The notes under the pieces are model-generated. The model made no database searches. It was not told the origin of the DNA and saw only the letters and a program-made list of their open reading frames with translations. Both the position numbers and the translations under genes were made by a program. Source: Fasciolopsis buskii (Eukaryota > Platyhelminthes > Trematoda > Plagiorchiida > Fasciolidae). Taken from it: 64,000 nt of DNA. Positions 49,250 to 60,869 of the stretch are shown in pieces. How positions within the stretch are numbered: the stretch's first letter is position 1; the number at the start of each line of letters is the position of its first letter. The stretch lies in the NCBI GenBank assembly GCA_008360955.1, contig LUCM01008031.1, positions 25,490-89,489 of the forward strand, written 5' to 3'.

Positions 49250-52200
49250 TATGAAGCCGATGATAGGTTACCAAAGTTTGACACAGTTTACGACAAAATC
49301 AAATGACGATCGGCTGATTAGCGTTATAATAACACTCCAGTGGTTAATCAATAACAGAGAATGAGATCAAATACCTTACAAAATAAATTGAAATAAGATC
49401 AGTGAATTTATTACTCACGTGGCATTCACGAAATATTCGCTTGAAACACACAGCGTACCACTCAAACCGTGCGGCATTTCATAGAAGTAGAGATCCATCA
49501 GATCGATAATTTGTGCACATGTGTATTTGTTTAGCATCTAATTCTAATGACGATTCTTCCACTTGACCGAGAGGGAAGCTATCCAGTCGATACATACGAG
49601 CGATGTTTTGGAGAAAACGCATGTCTTTAGATAGTTTATTCAGAAAGCTTAAATATAATGCTCTTTATAAAGTAGATTCTGTGGTCAGTTTAATCTTCCT
49701 CCTTCGCAATATCTGAAAGGTTGCAGAGTGGATTTACGTATAGGAACATATCGCCTAAAGAGTTTGTCTTTCTTAGTCTCCCTTTTTCTCGTCGTGTCCC
49801 ACGCAGGAGTGATAATTCGCACCATCTGGCGCTGGTTCTCATCTCATTTTCGTGTTTTATCCTGTCGCAGCTTCAATTTTACCAAAGACAGCTGGTCTAA
49901 CATTAGCTTAATCGGACGTGTCGCTGGTCAACAGATTTGCCTGTATCTTGTGATACAGAAGAAACGATGCATGTCAGCAGGCTACAAATTGTCTCTGTGT
50001 GCCTCAGCCCGATCAAATTTGCTTCGGACTGAGTAGAACGGACCGACCAAATCCGAAAGGTGATCAGATCGTGTTCAGAACTGATGTATTACACCATCCT
50101 ATCGATCGGCACTACATTAGTGCTTATTGGACTAAACTACACTGAGCTGAAGCCAGCTGCCGATTGCTTTATTCGCCTTCAGAAGCGTTAAGATCGGAGT
50201 GGTTCGTGATTTTCGATGGCGCTTCGCATGTTCCCATACTTTGATTGTCTGAAGAATCTAACACAATGATGATCAGGTTATGCCTACAGTTCACTAGTTA
50301 GGAATGGATGAAGTGAGCTCATGTCCTATGGGCGGAGCTGTTGTTAGCCCAACCATTTAGTACGTATTTAGCCTCATTTAAAATAGTCACTCATTCATAA
50401 ATGGCCCACTGAATATTCCGATGTTGTTTTTTCAATTTTTAATGCACCTGGACACTGGACTTAGGATCGAATATACACATCATACAACAAACATGGTCTC
50501 CTGCTTCCTGCCCCCGAACCAAGACTGAATAACTATTTTTGGAACGGCTCATAGAAGAGAACAGAGCACCAGATGTTATCATCAGATATGATGGTGCCAA
50601 AGGTCTGTCTCGAAGGCGAAACGGGAAGTAATACCACATGTGCCTTCCAGGTGACTGGGACTGACTGGATAAGAGATTTCAGTAAAACATCAAAACCAAC
50701 TAACTACGCTTACTGAAGCCGTCACTTTTCCAAAGGTCAAATTGCTTGAGTAGCACGAAATCACATTTATGATTCGGATCAGCATAAATGTTGATGACTA
50801 AACAAGATACTCCCAACGCATCGACATTTTCACCCGGCCCAACAACCACGTGGCCTGAAAGAGATTTTATGCAATCCTGAGATTCAATAGTGGACCAACA
50901 GAACTCTGGGTTTTTCTACACCGTTAACTCTTGGCCCTAGTGATTATCGACAGCAGTATATCAGAAGCATCTGTTTCGGTTGTATTTTGCAGTTCACTAT
51001 TTCCTACCCTAGCTGCGTTTTCGGCGAACGCACCTTAGTAGCATAGTGATGAGCGCTGGCTGTCATAGACCACGAAACTGCAGGCATGTCACTTTTTTAC
51101 CGCCCCAAACAAATTGACACAGAAGGTGGTTTTCGGAATTAAGGAAGTGAGGTACACTTCCTCTTGAGTCATTGGAAAAGATTAGGCAGCTCTGAATGAT
51201 CCAAACAGACCGTAGTAAGCGGTAATTTTCACTACGCTTCATAAACGCGATTCATCCTCGCCTGACTTGTCTTCATCACTTGTGCTTGTACTCGTAAAGC
51301 AACTGATCATCCCAAGGTCAGATCTGTGGTGATCTCGTGTGTCTTGTACCGTTAAGGCGAACCGTCTAGAAATCTGTTGACAATAGCATTCTATCCCTGA
51401 ATTGTCCTGTCTACGACTTAGATTTTTCCCTGAACACTTTTGATCCCTGTCAAATTCCTGCAGATTGTGTAAAGGTTTTCTTCGGCGTGAAACCAAGGGT
51501 ATAATATTTTGGTGACATTTTATATTTCTCGTAAACCTTGGCCGTCCTTGTCATCTCGAGAATCGAAGCCTTTAGTGATTCCTTACAATACCTGTCACAC
51601 GCGGAGATTCGAAGGCAGACAATGTGTCCAAATTTTCTCTCCCGAGGACGTCAACGTCCGGGCTGATCGTCTCGCTTGGTTATTTGCCTCTGCTTGCCAC
51701 GAACCACTCTACTGCAGCCATGCGCCGACATACTCCGGTCAATTGAGGCTTACTTAATCGGCGGCTTCCAAGGCGTTTGATCCAATGCGAATTCTACGTA
51801 TGAATTACCCTGGCGGCACGCCCACCACTGTGACAACCACAATCGGCCCACACCCATTTGCTCGGGTTGTCTGAGCCGTTCACATGTTGCTCCAGTCAAC
51901 TGGGCTGGTGCGTACAGGCGGGTTGCCATCTCCACTTGAGCTCATACGTTGAAGATGAGCCGCTTGCTATCACATGGTGCTTCCAGCACTTATTGACCAG
52001 GTGTTCAGTAGCCCAACCCCAAAAGTCCAGGCCTTAGTGATTTAGTTTATTTCCCTTGTGCTGGTCAGTTTGCATGTGCATACGTGGTCTGAGTACAGCT
52101 ATGACATCCACTAGCTAGGTGGGCTACGATGGTGTTTGTGTGACGTGGAGTTGAACTATTGGTCTCAGTCCACTGTATTCATCCGCATTCTGGTCAGCGC

Positions 52201-53500
52201 ACGCACATTCCGGTTTAAATCGACTATGTCACTGGGTCCGTCTTTCGGTAATTTGACCACACTGAAGCTGCATCAAGAAATGGTATCGTGCTCCCAACAC
52301 AGCTTTGGATTCGCGCGTGTTCGGCTTGGTCAAAAGTAGGCGCAGCTTTCACTGGAATATCGCTCTGGTGCATGTGTTTGAAGGAGTTGCGTTGATCCTA
52401 TTCTAGCTTAGTACAAATCAACTGAATTCCACCAAAGTGCTAACGACCGCAAGAGTTTGAAAGTGAGACATGTGATGGTGTTTCTGTCAGTCGTGATGAT
52501 GCCATACAAACAAATTCCCCCGTAAATTCCGAGAGCGTGCCAAAAGTTGAATCTGAAAATCACCGTCAAAATGAGGTTATGGAATCTTGGGTTGCACTGA
52601 CTTCAAAAATTACACTCTAACCAATGGACTGCGTCACTATTCTCATCGTAATACCGCCACGACACCGTTTCGGCGAGCAAAACGTTTTCCAACTTGGCAG
52701 TCTGCAAGAGAATGTGAAGATTTTCTGGCCCCGAATAAAGCCAACTTCAAAGAACACATTATTACAGATGGTAAGATTTTCTCTTTCAGTGTTCCGAACA
52801 CTATAATTCGGCACAATCATTATCGCTAATCCGACAGAAAAAATCAAGCGTTCACGGTTTCTATGGTCATTTCGTGTGCTCTGTATGGGTTCGTCCACGT
52901 ATCTGAGGGCTGACTTTGCGTCGTCCACATGAGCAGCATAAAACGCATGCGCACAGGGACTGGGAGCTGGAAGTAACCAATGATTTACCTAAACCTTCAT
53001 CGATTTGATTGGTTTTCTTTTCATTATTCCGAATCAAAAACATATACAGACAAAAGCTTGACTGACAAAGCTCCTTCACTCTCGGATGACTGACATCTTT
53101 ACTGGTGCACATATTGATCAGGAAAAACGGGGAATTATCGAATCAACTTACAATATACACTTTCCAAAATTAAAAATTTCAAAATCTTTATTTAATGTAA
53201 AAATACGAAAAAGTCGATGAATTTTTAATTGTCTGGCGGAGAATATAACATGGAGCACGCTCACAACACCAAGACGAAGTGCAATAGGTACAAACTGGTT
53301 TTGTTTGATTAAAATCAGGTTAAGTACTAATATTTGCTTCCACGGTTTATTGTCTGTGTTCCCTCCGACAATTCGCCGCTTTGCGATCACAATATATGAT
53401 TCTCAGACAAAATTTTCATTGAGTTTGGACTCCAGCAACTGGAAACATTAGAAATAGAACCTACTGGGAATTTAGATGAAGGGTCAACGTACCTACCAAC
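49250..53500. other. No gene recognised
   Basis: Frames at 49728-50036 (+), 51509-51757 (+), 52136-52339 (+) and 52617-52928 (-) are moderately long but lack domains or consistent splice sites. They are probably chance or old repeats. Confidence 0.4.
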
Positions 53501-53510
53501 TTTACAGCAT

Positions 53511-53548
53511 GTATATGTATATGTATATATATATATAATATTTATATA
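53511..53548. repeat. (TATG)n/(TA)n microsatellite
   Basis: Short TATG units pass into a TA run. Confidence 0.85.
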
Positions 53549-53792
53549 ACCAAATTGATACATTCATACACTTTTTTGTAATTACTGCATAGTTTTAACC
53601 AGTATGGCGCTGTATCAATGGCAGAAAAAGGAAGCTGGCTTTTATTTTCAGTAGTGTTTCGCATACGGATAGATGAACATAATTCCTCGGAAGCACAAGA
53701 CCGATTTCGTGCTTATTGCCACTCTTCAGGTATGTGTACCCGCATTCTCCTGTCCAGTCATTTCTATATTATGTCGCTCCTTTCTTAGCTTT

Positions 53793-53846
53793 TCATTAGA
53801 ATCTCATTCATTCACGCTGCTAACGATTCAAATGAGATTCTAGTGA
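53793..53846. repeat. Imperfect palindrome, possible MITE or hairpin
   Basis: TCATTAGAATCTCATT at 53793-53808 pairs with AATGAGATTCTAGTGA at 53831-53846 (15 of 16 positions) across a 22-nt loop. Weaker complementarity continues outward ('ctttcttagctt' against 'gaaagtaagctt'). Confidence 0.6.
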
Positions 53847-54685
53847 GAAAGTAAGCTTATTATCCATTTTTCTCCTCGTCCACAATAGCTCCCTTGTGTG
53901 CCCTACCTACTCATCATTTAGCTTGCAGTGAGCTCTACATCCGATCCTTTGCCTGCAGCGCCGGTTATTGTTAAAAAACCGTCGCTCGTTTGTGCACCGC
54001 TCACATTGTTTCTAACATGACATTATTCAACAGAACACACCAGCTAAACTGGTAATGGGCAGCTACGGCGGTATGAAACTTCGATTGATAAGCTGACAGA
54101 TTTTCACTAAAAATCATCAAGCTACGAGGTTTTGCGGTTTTTTCGAACAAGCCCAGTGTCAAGACACATCGTTAGCCAACAGTCTTATCCCCTCCAAAAA
54201 CATGCGCATCAACGGAAGCTGCATGCTGATTGTTCCATTTTGTTTTATTTTCGCCCCTTTTTCTTCCCCTGCTAATCAAGAAACACGGCATAAGTCAAAA
54301 GTGTTCTTATCTGAGCTTCAGTTGTGTTCTACGACTTGAACTAAAAGTATCCTGAAAAATTATCCAACACCTTAATCTGGAACAAGATTATGGATATCGA
54401 CTGATTGGATAACTCACTGAGACTTGGAGCACGAGTGCAGCTTCATTTCAGTATTTCCGTATTCAGAGCCTCATCAAAAATTTTCGTCTACTTCTTTACT
54501 GGCCAACGCCAAGGAATTATCGGTCCATAAGTTCACTTTTGGCTTCTGACGCGTTTTGGCAGTCCATTTTGCATTTTCGTCCGAGGCAGTTGGGCACTTT
54601 CAGACACTTACTACTGTCAAATATGCCAGTAACTAAATGATGCAATTTTGAATTTAAATATTACAATCTTATTCGTATTGTTGGG

Positions 54686-54949
54686 GTGCGTATGAATGTG
54701 CACATCGAAGAATCCCAACGGTGGCCTATGGAAATAATTTATCGGCTAACCACGGCCAACTTTCAGAATGCTAGTACATATTTGATGGAATTAGTGGGCA
54801 TACTAGTGAATTTAAAACAAAGCATGTCATCTAAAACTGCTCTGAATCAGCATCAACCTTTACCATCTAAAAACGATCGATTTCTTGTTGATTCCTGTTT
54901 ACACGAATACCCGCAAAGAAATAAAACAAGCGGCCAGTCGACCGACTAG
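54686..54949 (+). other. Protein-like open frame without clear splice sites
   Basis: There are 87 codons with a hydrophobic/polar mix (RWPMEIIYRLTTANFQNAST near the start). It has no recognisable family and no good acceptor in the open region from 54641. Listed because the next candidate exon on this strand is 55888-56137. Confidence 0.12.
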
Positions 54950-55887
54950 ACGCGTTAGTGTACACAAACTGGGGTAAAAGAAAGCAACGCAAACGATCGT
55001 TTTCGACGATATGCTGTCAGTCATTCAACAACTTTTAACATCAACATCACCCTCCCCTTCGTGATTTGGAACTTTGAGTGCAAGAAACGGAAGGACAAAC
55101 AAGCCAAAATTCCGGTCATGAAAGATTATCTTCCTCTGAGCCGGTTTCCAGTTAACATTAGTGATGTAGTTCTTATTAAGTCCCTATTTCCACAATAAAA
55201 ACAACGCATTATGCATAGATTCATCTGATTACTCGTGTGGATTTGAATTAAAAACAAGTTTAACGGCAGCGCTAGAACGTAAATGGAAAGACCAACAGAT
55301 GAATTAATCACACCGGACAGCGATAATTCACTGATTTTTCGAATTCTCAGATTCCAAACAACTATCCGGATTGCAAGGAAATCAAATTTTTTTTTTCTCA
55401 ACAAGCGATGAGCAGACGATTCTCTTAGTGTGTCCATTTAAATGAACCATGTAAAGCCAAAAATTAAAATTCTCAACTTTTTATCAATCTGATTCTGCAA
55501 ACGTTTGTGCTGCCATGATCCTGTCCAAATTAGGTAATCGGATTCCATTGAAGAAAAATGGCTGGTAGACAGAATTACCACAACGTTTAAACGGCAAATG
55601 GTCAGATCGAAATCATGTCTTGCATAGCATTCAGTTCCCTTTTCAACCACTTCGAACTCTTAGCTGTTTCCGTTTTGTACATCATTCGGAAATGTAAGTG
55701 ACACTGTGTGTGCAACAACAATGGAACTAGAGCGCAACTGTTCGGATAATTGCCCCATCCATAATAGTTTGAACCAGAGGGAACTTAGTGAGGCACTGTC
55801 CGGATAAATAGCTCTTAAATTAGATCTCTTAGGAAGCATGTGCTTTCCTCCCATATTTTTGTTACGTTAAGCTTTTCTACGTTTCAG

Positions 55888-56137
55888 AATTTTGTCAGCA
55901 AACGATCTTCATGGCCAAATCCAGCAGGATTTCGAAAGGGCATGTACACTAACAAGGATATGGTTATCTTTCCGTGGAATTGGCGTATTAGTGAAGTCAA
56001 TTTGCAGCCTTGAGTCGAACTTAATCGAGGTGCTGACACCCATTTGCGACACACCTGCTGAACTGAATGCCCCATTGGTAGAATGTCGCCAATGCATTTT
56101 GGAAAATGCGTTTCACCAGCACATAATGGGGTTTTGA
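55888..56137 (+). CDS. Candidate terminal exon, unknown helical protein
   Basis: A very good acceptor, 'cttttctacgtttcag', ends at 55887. The frame then runs 83 codons in phase 2 to TGA at 56135-56137. The product has alternating hydrophobic and charged positions typical of helices (DFERACTLTRIWLSFRGIGV, then ICSLESNLIEVLTPICDTPA) and a cysteine pair near the end. I do not recognise the family. Internal GT donors (GAG/GTGCTG, TTG/GTAGAA, both phase 0) could make it internal rather than terminal. Confidence 0.33.
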
Positions 56138-56827
56138 AGTTAAAGCAATGGATTGAGGTAGGTCAATTGTGTTAAAGACTATCGGCTCATCACGTTCGGG
56201 ATCACACCTCTGACTGGCTTAGATCTGGACTTAAGAACGGAGGAATGACAGGTGTTACCGCTTGTCGTATTGAGACTATTCATCTGAGCGACATGTAGAA
56301 TTTATTTGGAGCACTCGGTGATTACCTGTTACCTATCGCCAATTTCAGAAGCTACTGGAATTCGGTTGAACGACTCTAACCACGACACATTTTTTAATAG
56401 TCAGTCAGTTTGTGTTGCTCTTTTTACTCGAAACTGTATATGCGGACAGTACTTCCGCCATAATTCAATGATCAAAAAATACTTTGTTGTCCACACCGAT
56501 TGCCGACACGGTGATCGACGGCAATGCGGTGTTTGAAGCAAGGGCTTAGTGGGAGGGACATGCCCGTAGTTCATAGGGGCCTATTATACGGGAGGAAGGG
56601 GAACCAGAAACCATAATTCTGAGCTACCGGACCACATAAGATCATGTGCAGGTACGAGCCAGGAGATAGCAAAGTGCCAACGACCACCGTGGACACTGGC
56701 GCATCTGTGACTCGAATCTTCAAACCTATTTGGAGAAGACGTTAAATATACTTTTCAAAGATCGGACTTTGCGGAATTAGACCTTGAGAATGTCTACAAC
56801 GTTTGAACATGAACAATGTGTATAGTT

Positions 56828-56910
56828 CACCTCCACGTCACCTGCTGTTTATGGGGATCCATGATTCCTTTGTGAGTCGGAAAAAACTCGGGTTCCCAAA
56901 CTAGAGTTTG
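56828..56910 (+). repeat. Dispersed repeat family A, short 5' piece
   Basis: 'cacctccacgtcacctgc' and 'gggatccatgattcctttgtg' match the first part of the copy at 10885. The rest is replaced by the Penelope-like sequence that follows. Confidence 0.45.
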
Positions 56911-56931
56911 TTTCCAAGCAAACAACAATAA

Positions 56932-57683
56932 CTTGTTTTAAGAAAATTCGTCTACCCAGTGTGGGTTCACGATTATCAGTCGCCTAAATTAGGTGAAACT
57001 CTGCTTGAGGTAATATCACTAAGATCAAAAGTCCGTTGTTCTGGAAATAAAAATAATCAGTTAGATATAGAAGTCGAATTTGAGAACCTTTTCGCGCAGT
57101 TCACAGGTTTAGCTCTATCATCACTACAATTAAGAAAAAAATAATCCACTCTGGTTAACGCTTGCTGTCACTACAGAGACACCAAACCATTAAACAAAGC
57201 AATTGTGACTGCAGTACACCTAAAAAAACCTAAAGGAATTCCCGGCTAAAAAGAGATCCTCGTATAAAGGCTAGATAAAGGGCTGGAATCGTAATCCTCA
57301 GTAAAAAGGACTACTCAGAAATGTTGAAGTCTGTACTAGGCATCTCGCCGAAGTTTGCGTTTAACTCGACCGAAGAAGATAAAACGGTTTGGAAAGAAAA
57401 AACAATTTTCTTCAAAAAACGATTATCGACGCAGAAGGGAATCATAGACGTAGCTACTCGTAAACGAATACGACCAACTGGGACGATTATTCCGAGACCC
57501 TAAGGACTGTCGAAGGTACAGAAAGAAATAGGTGCCTTCGAGATCTATCCCAAACACGGCCAACTTATCCTGTCATATGACAGCGGAGTGGCTAATTGGG
57601 TTATCGGAGCCGGTGAGGTTAACAGTCTCGAAACAGGGTTTACAGAACGCCTTCGGTTTCGAGGAAAAGCTGAGATATTTAAA
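56932..57683 (+). pseudogene. Penelope-like element, degraded reverse-transcriptase region
   Basis: The landmarks run in order. SPKLGETLLEVIS lies near 56980 and a HYRDTKPLNKAIVT segment near 57168-57210. A KE.LV..LDKG block (the RPDKG-type motif, broken) lies near 57250-57290, then EMLKSVLG at 57318. Next come RPTGTIIPRP at 57471-57500, a stop, and GLSKVQKE (the GLPK-HK motif) at 57504. After a frameshift come LIGLSEPVRLTVSKQGL and FGFEEKLRYLN, ending at about 57676. This is the N-terminal portion of a Penelope-type RT. It ends abruptly at 57683 where the inverted-repeat arm begins, so the palm and the endonuclease are missing. Confidence 0.82.
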
Positions 57684-59890
57684 TTGTTTGAGAATCCTAA
57701 TCGTTCTCCTGCTTAGTGGCTCAGCTAACTGACAGTATTCGTGCAACAAATGAAAATCTCAATAAGTGACAAAAATACAATGAATTCCATCGGTCGACAC
57801 TTCGAACTCGGTCAGCAGTGATTGGCGCGAGCAAAACTTCTGTGTCAAATGCTCCGGTTGGTGTTCCTAAAGAAAAATCTATTCTGCCGTGCGGGCAGCC
57901 GTGATGTACCGATCGCCCGAGTATCTCCAGCATCCTTTCTGCATGGGATCTTATTAATTTTCTTTTTTCGATGCAAGAATCATGCACATTTCATGAAAAA
58001 CGGAACTCGATGGATCTATCTGCGATTCTCAAGTTCACTAAAATCTGGAGGGACGAGAACACGCACGGGGAGACGAAAATATTTGTTTTAATACAATCCC
58101 ACGTCTTATTACCTGTCCTATTGGATTAGCGAACCGGGAGGCAAAGGACTGTCTCCTGCCATAACAGAAATGTGATTTGTATTCATTTTCGCGAAAACGA
58201 GCGCTTAATCCATTTAATCACCATCATTTGGTTGCATTCTATATCCTGGTGGCATGACTCAATCGAGGACTGCCAATCATTCTGGACCACACCTGTGAAC
58301 TCAGATCATGCTTTGGCCAGTGCTGGCTTTTCTTTGCTTCTAGTCTGCGATCACATCAGCACGAAGACTACACGTTATGTACTGCCGGTTCTAGAAGATT
58401 ATCTTTGAATTCAGCTCCGATTGGAACCCCCAATGCGGTTATTGTCTGAACTGGATGTTCAAGATCCCAGCCAACAATGAGAGCAGATCAAAGAAGCCCT
58501 GCACTGAGCGGCAACTACTACGCAGGACTCCGGTCCCTATAAAATCCAGAGACGACGGATATCCTTGACTTTAATTATTCCGTTAGATGCTAGCAGATCC
58601 GTCCCTTGGCTGCAACATACATTGAGAGGCTTAATATCCCGAGACGTCAGTTGATCTAGAGCCTTAGATCTGGCTGCGAGTAGTGGTCGTCGGAGACAGC
58701 GATGGGGTGTTAAAATAGGAGTGAGAAAAGCTCAGTATCAGCCTGGGCAAGGGATAAGATTCCTACGGACTGGTGTGAATCGGTGATTAACAAGAACGGT
58801 GACAGACTCTGATGTGGAAACCACAGAGGAAGTAACTTAGTAGGTATTGCATCCATTTTCAGTCCATCGTGCAATTATGTGGTGCTGCCTCTCATTGACG
58901 GGTGTGCCAGGGAAATTTATTTTGCTTATCCAACCTCTGCATGCGAACAGCTGAAGCCGAGTTCGTGCTTACGGCGATGTTTCACCCGAGTTCACCACGA
59001 GATGTGGTGCATGTCAGGGTTGCCTCCATTCGCCTTTTCTTCCTAACTTGGTCATTCTGATGGCTATTGATATAACTTTATCCTCATGTGAGAATAGTGG
59101 TATTGATATTTACTGACAAAATATACAGAAAATGTCATGTTACTAATTGGAGACCCAAATGAGTTGCGAGTATTTCTCGATCATTTGGATGATATTGTAA
59201 CCATGTTTGCAATGCGTTTTGCACGTTCGAATTGTCAAATTTGGTGGCAGGACTGGATTGGTCCAGTGTCGAACCCTGTGCTTGTTGGAGAACAACTAGT
59301 TGAGGTGGATAGATTTGGTTACTTGCGTAGTTGCATCGTACTTGGTGGTCGTATATCAGAAGAAGTGTCCTCGCTTATACAGAAGGCCCGATATACATGT
59401 ACTAATTTGGTGCACCTGTGGGGTCGACGTGACCTACGGCTATCGATCAAAGGTTGAGTATACACAGCAGTTGTCAGGTCGGTATTGCTATACGGCTTCG
59501 AAACATGGTCGTTGGAAGTAGAGGTTATGCGATGAATTTCGGCGTCTGATCACAGTTACCTTCGTGGTATTGGTGGAATATGACGGGAGAATTTTGTCAG
59601 TAAATCAGAAGTTAAGTGTAAGCAACGGGATCCAAGGGTCCAGGCTTTAGAACAGTCAATAAGTTGGAATAGGTTGAGGTGGTTTGGACATGTTTTGCGT
59701 ATGCCCGCAGGACGACTGCCTCGTTGTACGCGGTTCTTCGAAGCAGTTGATGGTTGCAAGATGATTCGAGATGACCAGTAAATGCCAGGAAAGTCTGGAA
59801 AACTTAACCAGTGGATTGACTCGCGTAGCTCACCGCGTTTGTGTTCACGAGATCCCTACAGTAGAGGTTGGAGGCAATTGGTGAAATGGT
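57684..59890 (+). pseudogene. Decayed RTE-like LINE (right copy), dead RT
   Basis: The 5'UTR landmark 'gagaatcctaatcgttctcc' lies at 57690-57709, followed by the endonuclease 3' part with CQSFW and SDHALASAGFSL (SDH at 58301-58309). RT blocks follow: DKIPTDWCESVI near 58760-58790, VHRAIMW near 58863, and RVRAYGDVSPEFTTRCGACQ at 58960-59018 leading into motif B. Motif C is YTEN at 59122-59133 instead of YADD. After it come a DPNELRVFLDHLDDIV block (59152-59199), the YLRSCI and KARYTCTNLVHLWGRRD thumb region, and a C-terminal domain to about 59890. An internal deletion removes much of the endonuclease. Stops are shared with the left copy. Confidence 0.85.
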
Positions 59891-60402
59891 TCTGTGCCGT
59901 TCTTGCATCCAAAAATTCTGTATAGTTGTTCAACTTACTATTTTGGCCTCAACCTTTGCTATTCATCGTTCTTTTTTCTGTTTAAGAAGACGATGCTGTG
60001 AAGTAGCAGTCAAAACCAGAACACGTTGGTGCAAGTTTAGTGTTTATACAAGCAAACTCAACTGCGTATGTGACAAACGAATCAGTACAGAACTTCGGGA
60101 GTTCAGAATACCGGCTTACCAAGGAAAGCCTGCTTGATTTTTTTTTGATGAACTGTTTCATGGTTTATTTTCGTTCTCATCAGTTGACTGCTTCAGTTTT
60201 ATGACCCGATCCAATGAAATGTTCACAAAGGATTTTAATTTGTTTTGCTTCAAATCCGTTTTGGGAAGTTGCCCCTACTGGCCGGCCCTTCGAATGCAGG
60301 TGGTCTGATATGAATGTAATTATGAGTTCGTCTGTTACAGCATGGCTGACTAGAGAAACACTAACAATGTTTTGATAAATGCTGTCTTTTGGAGCTTGCT
60401 TC
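57684..60402 (+). repeat. Right arm of the 2,719-bp perfect inverted repeat
   Basis: This is the reverse complement of 37608-40326, with no differences in the blocks compared. Its inner end joins Penelope-like RT sequence directly; its outer end at 60402 joins sequence not found on the left. No target-site duplication and no terminal motif are apparent, so it is not a transposon with terminal repeats. It is best read as a recent inverted segmental duplication into the Penelope remnant, or an assembly error. Confidence 0.95.
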
Positions 60403-60489
60403 GGAAATGTTCGGAAAGACAAAAGCAAAGTGATGGTCTGATTTAGTAATTCCCAATCAAAGCTGTTCACCAAACCATCTAGCCAGCAA

Positions 60490-60860
60490 GGCAGCAGGAC
60501 GATCTAAGAGTCACGTAATTCACCGGGGGCCGGCGACTGACTGCCCCGTTCATAAGTCCTCGAAATGGACCTTGACTTCCTCGATGCCCACTACACCCAT
60601 TTCCCACAGATGCCGATCAGCGTACAGTCGTACGCCTCTTACACCGCCTGCGATTGGTTCGAAATCAGGGTTTGGCCATCTACCCTAGATCGACTGTAGC
60701 AGATCGGCAACCATGTGGACAGTTCCGGACATGCGCGCTCGTCCTTGCTCTTTGGTGAGAATATCTCTGCCACGAGGTGGTGCTTAGGACTTCCTCAGCA
60801 GAGGCTATTTGAGACGTAGGTCATTTGGAAGCATGGTAAGACATCCAGGGGCAAGTAATC
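60490..60860 (+). repeat. Dispersed repeat family A, copy
   Basis: It includes 'cgattggttcgaaatcagggttt' at about 60651-60673, a 'gctcgtccttgctctt' block and 'cagaggctatttgagac' near 60800. The order is the same as at 1-190 and 22745-23285. It begins about 90 bp outside the right arm. Confidence 0.6.
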
Positions 60861-60869
60861 AATTTGAAA

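Larger units (their letters stand above)
40327..57683. other. 17.36-kb spacer between the inverted repeats
   Basis: It holds the last 260 bp of the left LINE, two candidate exons near 42.7-43.5 kb, an RTE tail at 44.2 kb, AT microsatellites, a LINE endonuclease remnant at 48.4 kb, a hairpin at 53.8 kb, a candidate exon at 55.9 kb and a PLE reverse-transcriptase fragment that touches the right arm. No gene spanning the spacer is apparent. The longest frame (43835-44389, minus, 184 codons) begins in LINE sequence and is not credible as a gene. Confidence 0.7.

Noticed and set aside
37608..60402. A giant DNA transposon with 2.7-kb terminal inverted repeats
   Set aside because: There is no target-site duplication or conserved terminal motif, and no transposase or polymerase in the spacer. 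The arms are made of a decayed LINE whose natural end lies outside the left arm.
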